Positions 13,065-33,300 of a stretch of 64,000 bases of DNA are shown here, piece after piece. Under the pieces are notes generated by a model. That model had not been told where the DNA came from. It did no database searches and saw only the letters and a list, made by a program, of their open reading frames with translations. The stretch is taken from positions 14,623,501-14,687,500 of the forward strand of contig JAYKKT010000079.1 in assembly GCA_036023115.1 (NCBI GenBank), read 5' to 3'. Position 1 is the first letter of the stretch. Every line of letters begins with the position of its first letter. The position numbers were made by a program, and so were the translations under genes. The DNA comes from Brasenia schreberi (lineage: Eukaryota > Streptophyta > Magnoliopsida > Nymphaeales > Cabombaceae).

Positions 13065-14953
13065 GGAGGGAGGGAGAGTGAGAGAGACGCCTTCGATGAG
13101 AATTCTATGCATTATCTAACTGAAGGTATATCAAACACTTCAAAATCTATAAAAGGCACTGTCGTCTCAAAAATCTTCAACGAGGCTTAATGAGTCTTAT
13201 TAGAATGCTAAATAAAGAAAAGGTACACCTATTATATTCCTAAATGCAATTATTTAACCAAATTAAATAATCCTCGACCTTGGTGCATGGCAATATTCAC
13301 GTAGTATTCCAATCCGGGGAGGCACGGGCGCACCCCGCCGATTTCTCCCAGGCACGCCACTTATTACGCTTTTCAATTCATAAATAACCCTCGAATTTCT
13401 CATAGCTACCAATCTTTCACTAAATAATTTCAAATACCTTCTTTAATATTGTTACCGTCTCATTATTTTTTGTAACAGCCATCTTTTTCAGCCTCCTTTT
13501 TTATTACTAATCTTTTTTAACTACTTTTATTATTAGCATTTTTCTTTATTCTTTTACCACCCTCACTTTTTTTACTCCAACCCTCTTTACTCCCATTCAA
13601 GCAACGTCGTTCACTCCTAGGCGGCAACGGTTGGCCACTTACCAATTCTAGGGTTTCTATCACACTTTTGGCAAACATCAAGCCCTCTGGATCTCATGAC
13701 CAAAGGGCGCTTGTCGATCACAAATCCGGGAATCCGCCTCTTCTCTCTCCTACAGACACCGATGGAACCCCAAATCACCACCTTTTCTTGAGCCCTAAAA
13801 CCGCCTACCACTCGACCAAACCGCTTTTAGTCAAAGTCTAGATAGTATCGGGTCTAGCTTCCTAAAGTCTTTGAAACCCATTTCTTTTATGTATCAATAT
13901 GAAGTGATGTTCTGTTTGAGTTTAAACTCCCAAACTGTAGTTATGTTGATTAGGCTTAGTAAATAATCTTGTAAGGTATAGAATCTTATTGACTGGAAAC
14001 GAACTTAGTAAAACCCTTGAACACTTGTTCCTACTCAAGATTTCAAAAAGAACTAGTTGATGATTGTCTTTTTAAATAACATTCTTTATAATCTCAATCA
14101 GTAGAAACCAGGTTTCCTCTTGATCATCTAAACTCGTGTGATGAGTAGTGCTCAACACCACTTCCCTCTAAATATGCCCATTATCAATAATTTTCTTTCT
14201 ATTCTACTTTTTGTCACACGGAGCCATGTATGCACGTCCTACTATCGAACTCAACCTACAACTTGTTAGTGAGTCCATTCGCCATGTCACCTACCGCTCT
14301 GAGAGAGCCTGTGATCGAAGAAATTTATCTTGCTTTTTTAGAGTTAAATGTTAATATGGCACAAGACAGAGCATTATGGTGACAAAGAATGACAATTCGC
14401 CAACCCACTTCGTGTAGAGAAGGCTTGGTTTGGTTGTGGTTTGCCTGTGATGCTCTTTTAAGAGAAATTGTTTTTTGAATAACTTGGATCTTGGGCAACT
14501 TAGGGCTGCCAGGGCGCTTGGCTGTTTAAATCTAAAAGGAGAGCAGGATTTAACCCTACGAATGCTTTTGAAACCGCAATCGCCTCAAAATCATCCATGT
14601 TTTCATGAGACACCGGACACAATCTTATTTCTCACTCTCGAGAATTATATTTAATATTCTGATATAATTGCAAGTTCAGCCACCATTGATAGCGAAATTT
14701 GTACTTAATAAATAAAAGATAACCTTTTCCGGATTTAAAAACTTTAATGGGATATCTAAACACGCATGCCCACATACTTGCACGTGCGAACCAACCGCTA
14801 ACGTGCACCACTGGGGCTTTGTGGAGATTGCACGAAACCAGCTCATCCTCCTTCACGTTTGCCCATGCATGCATGCATATGTTCAGTTTTTTCCGAAGAA
14901 GCACATGAAATCAACTTTGTATACGTCATCTCAAGTACATCGGAACATATACA

Positions 14954-14960
<7 letters not shown>

Positions 14961-15014
<54 letters not shown>
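14961..15014. repeat. (TA)n(TG)n microsatellite
   Basis: About 21 TA units followed by about 6 TG units; a shorter (TA)n(GA)n tract follows at about 15100-15130. Confidence 0.9.
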
Positions 15015-15015
<1 letters not shown>

Positions 15016-15098
15016 ATGTACGTACGTATCTATACGTGTGTATTTGTGTTTATATACTTATTTATATTTATATTACATACATATTTATGTTTCATTGC

Positions 15099-15130
<32 letters not shown>

Positions 15131-15520
15131 CGAGTGTGTGTTGTTTAATCGGGTTCATGACCCGTGACGTGTCCTGCCTTCAGCCAAAATGAATGAAAAT
15201 AGGATTGCACGCATGCACCACATTGTAACTAGCCACCTTTCCTTCATGAACGATCAACGAAAGTTGGTTCTCGCTGCAGGTAGCAGAAGAGAAACGTTAG
15301 GCTGGTAAACAGCCTTAAATTGATCAAATGTGGCAAATTTTAACCTTAATATCATTCTTACTGTTGCTGCAAAGAAAACCAAATTAGCCGAGTTGCTGGG
15401 TTCTAATGCTCGTCATTTAATCCTCGTTCTCTTCCAGTTCCTTTGTTTTAGTTTTTGATTTTTCGTTTAATATGAGGGGGGGCGTGCATTAAATTTCAAA
15501 GAACTCAATATAATATCGGT

Positions 15521-15655
15521 CATAACACCCATAGTGTTAGCTCACCGTTTAGGGCTCTCTGATGCCCACTAGCAGGTCGCGATCGATTCCCGAGGGAGGT
15601 GCATGCTGTGTAAGTCTTCGGCCTCCCAGTGTAACCAAACACAAAACATACCGCT
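15521..15655 (+). mobile_element. tRNA-derived SINE
   Basis: A box A-like sequence, TTAGCTCACCGTTTAGGGC, begins near 15537. A box B-like sequence, GATCGATTCCCGA, follows near 15583. The spacing fits an RNA polymerase III promoter of tRNA type. The 3' part ends AGTGTAACC then an A-rich stretch. It does not fold as an intact tRNA by eye because the acceptor arm is missing, so a SINE is the better call. The ends are approximate. Confidence 0.6.
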
Positions 15656-19429
<3,774 letters not shown>

Positions 19430-19436
19430 ATAAATC
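19430..19436 (+). promoter_or_regulatory. Probable TATA box of the AP2 gene
   Basis: TATAAAT lies about 237 bp before the chosen ATG. A pyrimidine-rich (CTTT) tract follows at 19457-19483, as often seen near plant transcription starts. This implies a leader of roughly 200 bases. No transcript evidence is available. Confidence 0.4.
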
Positions 19437-19666
19437 GCCAAAGGCCTAATAATATATTCTCTTTCTCTTTCTTTCTCTTTAGTTTGTCAATCTCAAAAGA
19501 AGATGCACAGCCACTACTGTCATCCTTTGGGAGATAACTAAGAGGAAGCTTATTTTCCTTTCATGCAGGCTTTTGTCACGGCCATAGTGTAAACCGTTGT
19601 AAGGAGGAGAAGAGTAGGAAGCAAGAAGAGGAGAAAGCTTAGCCGTCCATCTTATCCCTCATTTCA

Positions 19667-23491
<3,825 letters not shown>

Positions 23492-25984
23492 CTTGTACGA
23501 AATATCGTATACACTGAGAGAACAAAATAGAATCATATATAAAAATCTAGGGAAATAGAAGAAGAAGAAGAAAAACTGATAGTTAGATGGTTAGACATAA
23601 CCAACTTAAATTTCTGATGTTGCTCATCTCACCTTTTATTTTCCTCCTTGGTCAGAGGAGGAAAACATTTTGAATTGTATGAATTAATTGCTGAAGTCCC
23701 TTTATGGCCTGTGAGACCTTTTTAGGTCTCATTTGCTGTTATTTTGGGGACTTCAGTCTTGATGGTATACTCTCCCTTCTAACGTGTAACATCCGGCTTT
23801 TTGTAAATTTCAATAAGAATCATACAGGAAGCGAATTTTAGTCTTCTGGCACGTATCCTGTCAGACTGTGATCACTGGCTCTTTTTATCTTGAAGTACGC
23901 TTATTTTTTCTGTTTGCCTTGCAATTGTCAGCATCAGATTCCGGTGTACTTTGATCAGTTGCATGAACTTTCACTGAGTGGTCTGATCTATCTTGGGCCT
24001 TGCATGTGCATACATTCATGATATTGCTCATCTGGTCATGTACTTGTTCTTGTTTGGAAATGCGACTGTGTTTGTGTGGATGTGTGTGTCTATGCGTGTG
24101 TGTGAGTGAGAGAGAGGGGACAGGACCGTCTCCAAATGACTCTTGGGAGTAAGAACGGTTCAATATGCTTGACATGCGCCAACTTGGAGAAACTTGTTTG
24201 TAGTTTGACTAGCTCGTGTGAAATTAACCCAAAAGTTTCTAGTAGCCCAAAAACCCAATGTGTGCGTGTGTGAGAGGCAGAGAGAGACTCCATATGACTT
24301 TTGAGGAGTGAGGATGCTACGTTATTCTCAACCATCCTCCTTGAAAGAAATTATTTTCATCGGGTGCATCGGTCCATCTAAAGGTTTCTACGTTCTCAAA
24401 ACCCCGACGCCAAATCTTGGTTAGTTCTGTCTGGAATGGGAGTCACTTGGGCTACACATCTTCTACTACAAAGAGTAGATTCTAACACATGTTTGTTCTA
24501 TGCGTAACCTAGTTCATTGACCAAGTTGAATCATCCTCGATTTAAAAAAAAAAAGTTGATTCGTTCTTTAGAGTTCACAAGTAAACAGATTAGGGTTTGC
24601 CGAAAACCCAAAATAGGCTTCACATTATATACCTATATAGAGGTTTGGAACCGACTGAGCGCTTTAAGCCAAAAGCGAACCAGAGTGAACCAGGTCCCGA
24701 ACCGGCCAAAAACAACCCCCCTCAGTTTGCTCGTGGTTCCCCTCGCATGTAACTGGAAGTGACGGGGTCTTTGTTTGATTCTTCTTTTTTTGCATTTTTA
24801 GTTTCTTTTTCAAGTTTTTGAGTTGAAATTGGACCGATACAGCAAATCGTGCAGAACCGAATTCGGTTGTAGTTCATGGTTCTGGGTAATCCAGAATCAG
24901 CTCCAACTTCAAACCGTGGGTTCCCGTTTACCCCAAACCTGCCTTGTACATAACTGGGTATGCTTTTCTTAATGAAAAAACAAAAGGGGGAAAACGATGA
25001 ACATGCTGATGGAGCCACAACTGGGTTCGACTTCTGCTTTTGCATGCGGCACATTGAATCAGCATAATATCCTAAGTTGGGCAAGGTCACCGTGAATTGA
25101 GAACTTTCAAGTTTCAAGAGCACAGTGGGTGTTTGTTTATGGTCCGTAGTGCAGGTCACAGTTGCAGGACTAATATTATAAATCCACAAATACACTGCTT
25201 ATTAGTTATGCTATGACCTTGTAAGTGTACTCTCTTTAAAGTGAAAACCAGATTGAGTAAAACTGGGTCAACCTGAGTTCGAGCAAACAAAAGTTCATGC
25301 GAGCTCGGTCGACTCGTGCCTAAGCTATAAAATGTTTTCATATTTTTGAAGGATTTTTCAATTAGGCAAGGCTTGTAAGCCAAGGGAACACACTGTTTGC
25401 GGATCAAAATGAGCATAGCAAGAGCTAAGGGCTTCGTTGGGGCAATCATGGTTTGATTCCCATGCTTGTGCAAGCACACATGCAGTATAGTTATAGAGGT
25501 GAAGGTCCTTAGCCTTAAGACCTAATCGAGCTGTTTCAATTCCTATCGAGTTACCAATAAAAAGGACTTTGTTTCTTCATCTAATGGCATGATAAGAAGG
25601 CTAATTTTCCAAGCTTCAGGCATGAGCAGGAGGCATGTGGTATGTATCAAATAAAAAATGGCCTAATTCCTTCTAAGGTTCTAATCAGCCCCAACGAGGT
25701 CATTTTCCAATGTTGCGGACTGATCTGTTCAAAGTTTTAATCATGTCCAGGAGAGATTCTCACCAGGCCAGCGGAATAAAACTTGAAGGTCGTATAAAAG
25801 AGCCAAAAGGCAGCATCCTGTGGTCAATGAAGGCCTCATCTTAAGCTGACGAGGCATCAGCAACTTTCTGTTGGTACAATGGGGAAAACGAAGCCAATGC
25901 ACGCCACAAGTATTAAACTCATGACTTTTAACTTGTGAATCAACCCCGTAGCCTTATGAGCTATTTCTGTAAAGGCTTGACAGT
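23492..25984. other. 3' flank of the AP2 gene and intergenic DNA
   Basis: The first 300 or so bases probably hold the 3' UTR; no clear single polyadenylation signal was picked. The rest is repetitive, with ACCGG/GAACC-rich sequence around 24620-24720 and TG/GA-rich tracts near 24070-24120. No domain was seen in the short frames. Confidence 0.5.
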
Positions 25985-26098
25985 CGTCATGTTGGCTAAG
26001 TACTGTCCATCCGAACTCCGAAGTTAAGCATGCTTGGATTAGAACAGTACTAAGATAGGTGACCTCCTAACAAAATCTTGGTCTTGCGAGCTGACCCC
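25985..26098 (+). pseudogene. 5S rRNA-like pseudogene or 5S-derived element
   Basis: The core closely resembles plant 5S rRNA: GAACTCCGAAGTTAAGCATG, then CTTGGATTAGAACAGTACTA, then GATAGGTGACCTCCT. These cover the 5S internal promoter (box A AGTTAAGC.TGCTTGG and the intermediate element GATGGGTGACC, here with a G-to-A change). The 5' third and the 3' end have diverged, so it is not a working 5S gene. It could be a lone relic, a 5S-derived SINE, or the LTR of a Cassandra-type element, which carries 5S sequence. No matching LTR ends were found nearby. Confidence 0.75.
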
Positions 26099-26660
26099 CC
26101 TAGTGTGGAAAAGGGCTTAAGTAAGGTGAGGAATTAAAAAATATTTTGATGAAAAGGTAAGGAATTAATTCTCTGGCAGAGGGTGCAAAAATGGGAACTT
26201 CTTAAGAGAGCACCTATCATAAGGCTATTCTTCAATAAGCATGTCAACTTTCAGAGTTTAATAAGGTCCGTTGCATTAATGCTATAAAGATCATACCCTG
26301 TCAGATGAAGTTTTCCACTAGCTATCAGCTACCTAGTATAAAACTCCTTCCAAAATTAGGAGCGGTTATCAAGGTGAACCCTCGCCATGGGACGGAATTT
26401 TTGTATTGTGCTCGTTTTCAGTAAGTAAGATGTACATACTCGGAAATCATTCAATACCCCTCACTGTTCATCCTTTAAAGTCTTCATTGCATGAGTACTA
26501 ATTCATATTTCCTATTGGCCCAATGCACCATCAACGATGACTGTTATCCTTCAAAACTGAAAGGTCCATATCACCAGCCATGCTGAGATGTGCAAATTTC
26601 AGTATGTGTTGCGTGAGTTGCCATGGTAAAACTAAACCTGTCTGTTCAACTAGCTTAACA

Positions 26661-26716
<56 letters not shown>

Positions 26717-27334
26717 ACAAGAAGTATAGCGGAATCCAAGTAGCTCAAACAGGATGATGCATGATTTAAGGTTTTCTTTGGGTTTATTGGAAATGAGAAT
26801 CACTCAAGCACATTCTATTTGGATAGCCATGCTTGCACTCAAAACCTTGCTAGGAAAGCCTAAAAGACAGTCAACAAGGCGGTTATGCGGTGTGTCGACT
26901 TCCTAATACCCTTAACAAATGAGAACCACACATGATACGATGCATAATAAATTAAAGTTCTGAAAGCTGAGAAGAGGATTTTCCCTTACGAGAAAAAAGA
27001 AAAAAGATTAAAAACCTCTGCGAAAACAAGCAGCTTATATTCCCTTATATGAAGATGATTTTAGTATCATCCAAGATATACAGAGAATTCACGTGCTAGA
27101 AACTAGAAAGATTATGAAGATATACATTTTCCCATGTTGATGTCATTCTTCTATACAAACGAGGACTGGGGCCAGCATAAAGAACGCTAACATGCAAAAC
27201 CGACCCCTCGGCCTCTCTCTCTACAAAAGTTATCTCCACAAGTTACATGGATAATATATATATATATGTGTGTGTGTGAAACAAGGAGAGGAAGATGATA
27301 CCAAAATTGTAAACGACAGGGTAGATAAGGTCAC
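26099..27334. other. Intergenic DNA before the 3' end of the C2-domain gene
   Basis: No gene or element seen apart from a (CT)n(CA)n microsatellite at about 26665-26719. The part nearest 27334 is likely 3' UTR of the minus-strand gene that ends at 27335. Confidence 0.5.
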
Positions 27335-30300
27335 TTAATCCACATCGAGCCATACTTCACGCAGTAGCTGGTATCTGATAGCATTCTCTCTGCTAGTAAC
27401 GCTCATATCTTCCTGTATTTTTTGATCGGCGATCACTACCCGTGCAGGTGAAACTGATGACTTGCCAATGATTGAAGCAAGTGGGGAATCAAGCTCATTG
27501 AGCTCGTCATCACTTGTGGGGCACTTCCGCAAGATCTTAGAAGTTCTCTTTGTCAGTTGTATGTGGCCTTGCACAACTCCAATGACACTAGATACCGATG
27601 ACAATGGGGGTGGTGAGTACTTGATTGGAGCTGCATTAACAGGGTAGATGCTGAAGGCCTTTGTTTCGATGGATGCTGGTTGTTGATGAAGAGTATTCTG
27701 AAAAGTATTCATGATTACGAATCACGATGATTGTTAGATTTTGAATCTTCAAATATGGCCAGTGCTGCATTTCGGAAAGTACAAACCGAAACTAAAAGAA
27801 TAAACTGAGAGTCTAGGACAATGTATATAGCAGCTATTGGCAAATACCAAAGACAGATAACTATCATGTAGAGCTTCATAACTAGTCATGTAAATAATGG
27901 TGTGTTCTATTCTACCAACCAAATTGACATGGCCGGTAACAAGTGAGCAGGAGATGGTTCCGTTTATGAACTCATACCATCTGGCTCGCTGATTATCTGG
28001 GCTAGATGATCATGTATGGAAAGTTGACCTGATGGACGGTGGAGGGGTGCTAACCTGGCCACTCAACTTGCTCAATTGCATGACTTCCACTTCATTCATG
28101 TGTAACTCAACGTGCTTTCTTGGTTCTGGTAATAGTTTTCTATTAGAAAAGGAAAAACCGGATTTAACCATAGTTGTCTTTCTCAATAGATATTTTGAAA
28201 AATTATGACTCGAGAAAATCTGGGACGCCTTGTAAATATTTTAAATATAAAACATAAGAAATGATGGTTCTTAAGATCATCTTTCTTAAGAAAAGTATCC
28301 TAATAGCATAACGGTATTTCAACATATAGGCGGTGTTCCTCTGCTATTTTTGACAATTTGTTGCCTAAGACTGTTTTGATACTTTCAAACTGTCACTGGT
28401 ATCGGGACTATGATTTTGTACAAGCTTGACCTCAAGCAGGAGATTGTGAGTCCATACTGGAGATCTGGAGTTTGGCACTGGTCAGCTCTTGGCATAAGGA
28501 CAAAGCAACAGGGATTCTACTTCTTGGGAAACATGTCCCTCAACACGTGGTTTCCATGTCAAAACTTGAAAAAAGAAAAACTCTCAATCTAACACGGTGA
28601 GAAACAGAAGATAAGGATGACAAAATATCAACAGCAATTCTGCTGGAGGCAATAATGAACTAAAACCTGCAAGAACATCATATGCTTATATGGGGAAATT
28701 TAGTAACACAAACAGCAAAGAGAAGTAGATGATCGATAAAAGAACACCAACCTCAGAATCAAGTGATCTAAGTACCACCTCAGGAACACGATCAGGGCAA
28801 AATTCATCAGGTGTGAATGTCGAGAGTACTCGTCTTATTATAGGTGCGGCCAATGCTGAACACACCTTACGACCAAGAAAAAGCAAATCAAAACATGTAC
28901 AAAAGAAACTGATTGATCAAAATAACAAGCATAAATTTATAACAAACCTCTTTTCTGAAAGATGCATCCAAAAGCATGTCCTTTGGAAGCATCAAGAGAT
29001 CACTCAGGGCATTAAGAAGATGGAAAGCCTTAAATGATGATGCAGCTTTCCTCCTATGATCAACATGGCAATCTTCGTCTTGAGTCGAATCATCATCATC
29101 AATACCAAAAAGATCACCAAGCCATCTAGACCAGGTTCCAATCTGCAGATGAAGGATGAGTATGAGTATGAAATTTGTAGTAGTCATCAAAGAGCACGAA
29201 TAGAACAGGATAACACATGATCGGTAACATTTCCTGACTTAAGAAATGCTTGAAATCCTAAAAGCTAGAAAGGACCATATGCTTAATTTAACAAGCTGCT
29301 CAAACAACATATATTGCGATATTGTAACTCAATCAATTCCTATTACCCTAACCACATCAGCATTTGTCATAAAGGAAAACGTATAGTAGGCAGAAACGTT
29401 GGTGAAAACAAACAAATGAATATGGAAGGACAAGACATTTCAGAAATCTGTAAAGATACTGCACAATTTATTTCTCACAGCATTTTTCAGTTGTGCACCA
29501 GCACCAAAGCTGAAATTCCCACATGGAATTGGTAGAACCCCAGAGCCACTGATTGGATCAGAAACAGGATCCATTGGAATCTCGTCAGCTGATTCACGAA
29601 GAATTGCATTGAACATAGCTACATCCAGCCTAGCTACACATTGTTCCATAACCTGATAAAACAAAATGAAAAGAAAGCTGCTTAGCAATTAGCAACTCCC
29701 TTCACTTCTTCTTTGATGGTATCACTAGACCATATAATAACAAATCACGAGCTATTGAGCATCATCCGGAATGGCACAAATCTTAATTCCTCCAGGCTTT
29801 GCGAATCAAGTAAAAGATAATGATCAACAGAAAATAGAAAACAAAAAAAATAGTACATAGAGGTAATTGTTTATAACCTACAGGCTAGAAATATTTCCCA
29901 CCGGCAGACAAAATATAGCATTCCTAGCACCACGGATTTTCAGTTATACCAGCAAGTAGGATGGCCCAGAAGCAGCGGTGCTTTCTAAAAGAACCAAAAG
30001 AAAAGAACTTATTTGAGTAAATGGTCACAAGTTCAACACCAGAGGTGTTCATCCCTTGACAAAGTCTAAACAGAAGGCTCTAAGGGGGAGAGGAGGCAGC
30101 ACTCGGTTTTAAGCTACCACACACACATGACCATATCTCAAGTGTTGTCTTCTTGTATACTATATAAAAAGAGAAAATGTTCGATGAACAGAACTTTTGG
30201 CAGCACTTGCGGTTGAGGTGTTTCCACAGAGATTTACCATGTGTTAGTACATAGCAAGAAAGAGACCACATGCTCCTAGGTTCAATAATAGTGTGCCTAG

Positions 30301-33300
30301 GCATAAGAGATGATGCATACCAGTTTCGCAAGAACCGGCAAGCAGCCACAATCATGGCCGCCAGCACGAACAGGACAGATTCTTTCAAAAGCATCTCGGA
30401 AAGCTTTCTTCCATAACTGAATTGAGAAGTTTCCCCTAAGATCATGTCTTAAAGCTGATGCCTTTCCAATTGGTTTCCTCGATTGAGTATTTCCATCTTC
30501 AGTTGGATAGTGCATATATGAAGTCAAAATCTGGAAAGGAGTATCAGAGGGGGCAAAAAAGACTGTCAAAATGGAATCACAGACTTCTAAGTTGATGCAA
30601 TCAGCACATTTTTTCTCAACGGTGCATGCCCACTAAAATTATTGAGCAACAAAAGCAAGAAAGAACCTGACCTGCCACCAAATAGATTCAACTAGTCGAT
30701 TGAATATCCACAATTCGATTTTCTCTAAAGAAGAAGTAAATGTAGTAGGGTTCTGCCACTCTACCAACAATTGGCTGAGATCAGACACCTTTTTCTTTCT
30801 CTGATAAGAACTTTCCTTCCATTTTAGACCTCTTTTCCCAGCACTATTGTTTTCAATACCAATATGTGGTTCATTTTGATCAAGCAGGGGTAAATCACCA
30901 AAACCCTGTGAAATAACCGTTCTCAAGACAACGGAGTTTGACAGCCAATACATCAACCTGAAGAAAGAAAGCTAGCATTGAATCAGCCACAGCTCAGGCA
31001 AAAAGCAGTCCAACATGAAGCAATGCATGAGAACATTTTGGCAAACATGTAAGTCATGTATGTGCATGTTTGTGTGTGTATGTGCACGTGCATGTGTGTG
31101 TGTGAGAGAGAGAGAGAGAGCTTAACAGTTAAACACATCAATATTCGAATTGACAAATTATTCATAGGCAACTATGAAGAAAAGAAATGAGGCATAGATA
31201 TTGAAAGAGAAGCCTTTTATTAATAGCAAGCTCTTCATGTGTAAAAGTGATGTTTCAGAGATGGAGCAATTTGGTCTCAGGTTATTCACCAGAGCTATCA
31301 ATAGTCGGTGTTTCTGTGGAACAAGCATCCTTCCATACACAAAACAATGAACACTAAGACTACAAGACATGACAAGGTTACTAATCATTGTCACTATTTA
31401 TCAGCATAACCAAATACATTGTGGCTGGAATCCCAAAGGAGGGTAATGCAAAAAGGAAACCAAACAAAATCAACAATCCAAAGTCATTTCTTAAAAACTT
31501 CAAGTCAACTCAAGCAATCAGTGAGTGCACATGGAGAAGAGATTGCAATAGCAAGGACATTGTGAAAATTTTAGTAATTGATGACTTTAAACAGAGACGA
31601 AAAAGTTCAAAAAGGTCTCAGTACTATTTTGAGCCAAAGTCTCAAACGTACTCCACTATTTCCAGAGATCTATTACTTTACTGGAATCGTTTATGTTTCT
31701 GAATAATATTTAAGACAGAGCATAATCTTCACTGCAATGATACAGGCAAAACAATCTCATTATCTAATAAAATGTGAGGTGCTTCACCCTAGCAGTTTCT
31801 CTCTTACTCCAGCATACAAACACTGTATTTTTGAATCGAGAGAGATCAAGAATTCTCTCTATTTCTTAGATTCATGGACCAAATTCGATTCAATGGTGTC
31901 TTTCACTCGCATTTGTTTCCACCTAGAACGTTTTGTGAAACTGCTTGGCCCCCAAACTTGGAGTGTCCTGCTTTCATGTGATTCACTCTGGATTTGATTG
32001 TGTTGTAGCTCTATAATTCAGATAGCTGGTCCAATAGCTGCTTTGGCAGCTGCAATATCCATAAACGAAGATTGAGAGCACGTCTCAAGGAACCCTTGTT
32101 TTCTTCAAACAGGATTTGGCCCAACTGGGGCATTGGTCATGATCTGAAAGAGATTTTAGAGGCTCATAAGGGTCCGTTTACATGTCTCCTTTGTGGTGGA
32201 TACCCGAATACCATGGCTGGTACTAATCTATCTTGTGGGGCAACTGAGGAGAAGTTTGGTTTCAAACTCTGGTTTGAACAGGAAAAGCAACTATAGACAA
32301 AAGTAATATGCACCCTTTTATTTACCGAAGACCTCTAGAAAAATCTAAAGATCGGAACCTGTAAGAAACATTAAGATTTTTCAGATAGCAGCAATAGCTT
32401 GAATACAGTATGGTTCTGTGCATCATTGACAAGTACCAATTACTAACAGAGCATCTAACGGAGAAAGAATAATGGCATGTTATGACTGATGGAAATAAAA
32501 TCACCAATCAAGAAGAGGTTCACGAGGTGTAGAAATTGTAACGGAGATAGGCAAAAAGTTAGATACCTTGGAACATCATTTCCACATGCTTTAGAAACTA
32601 AAACTAACCCTGAAACTATACTCCTTGCAGTACTTGCCCTATTTGCCACTGACCAGTTTTGGTAGGCATGAATATACATCCTTGAAAGACGTCGAGCTGG
32701 GGTGTGAACCTTATGAACTGAACTTCCATGTTCAGCAACCACAGAATAAAGTGCAACCTCAACTGCCGCAGCTTCTCTCAGTTCTGACTCAAGCTTCTCA
32801 ATTCTAACCTGCAATTCTTTGATTCTATTCCCCGGAGTGCTCTCACCTCCCTTTCCATTGATGCTGACTTCAGTGGCATCCAATTTGTGAGACATTTGAT
32901 CAAATCTCGTACCATTAGAAAGCCTATCTATGTTACTAAGCCCTTTCCTGTCATGCACAAGTTGATTATTGTTCCTTAGTTTAATGCTTCCTGAACTATC
33001 AAGCACTGATCTGACAGACTTATTTCCATAGTTCAACCTATCACCAAGAACACTGTTAACCTTTGTCTTAAAAATCCCCTTATTGAATGTCTGAGTGTCA
33101 ATAGTGGAAGTCACTTGCTTCCCAGGATTGTCTTGTGACACTTCAGGTTCCTGTTCAGCAGGTGTATTACAGTCTACAAATTTTAATGACGAACTTGTAC
33201 TGGTGTTTCCATTTACTTCAGGTCCTTTCCAAGGATCAACAAAATCTGAAATTGCTTCATCATCAGAATCATCAACGTAAAAATCTTCCTTTTCCTTCGG

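Larger units (their letters stand above)
9051..15520. other. Gene-poor intergenic DNA with microsatellites
   Basis: About 6.5 kb with no recognisable protein domain, RNA gene or transposon core. It holds GA-rich and (AC)/(AT) runs and short frames without features. The stretch at 9176-9230 resembles the 5' end of the LINE copies (TTTATCCGG then CTTGGG) but is too short to call. Confidence 0.5.

Noticed and set aside
24517..25479. Frames of 81-157 codons near 25 kb
   Set aside because: No domain and low-complexity composition; the region is rich in repeat-like ACCGG/GAACC sequence.
31388..31997. Extra exon or nested gene in intron 2 of the C2-domain gene
   Set aside because: Frames of 86-104 codons on the opposite strand have no domain, and no promoter or splice pattern was seen.
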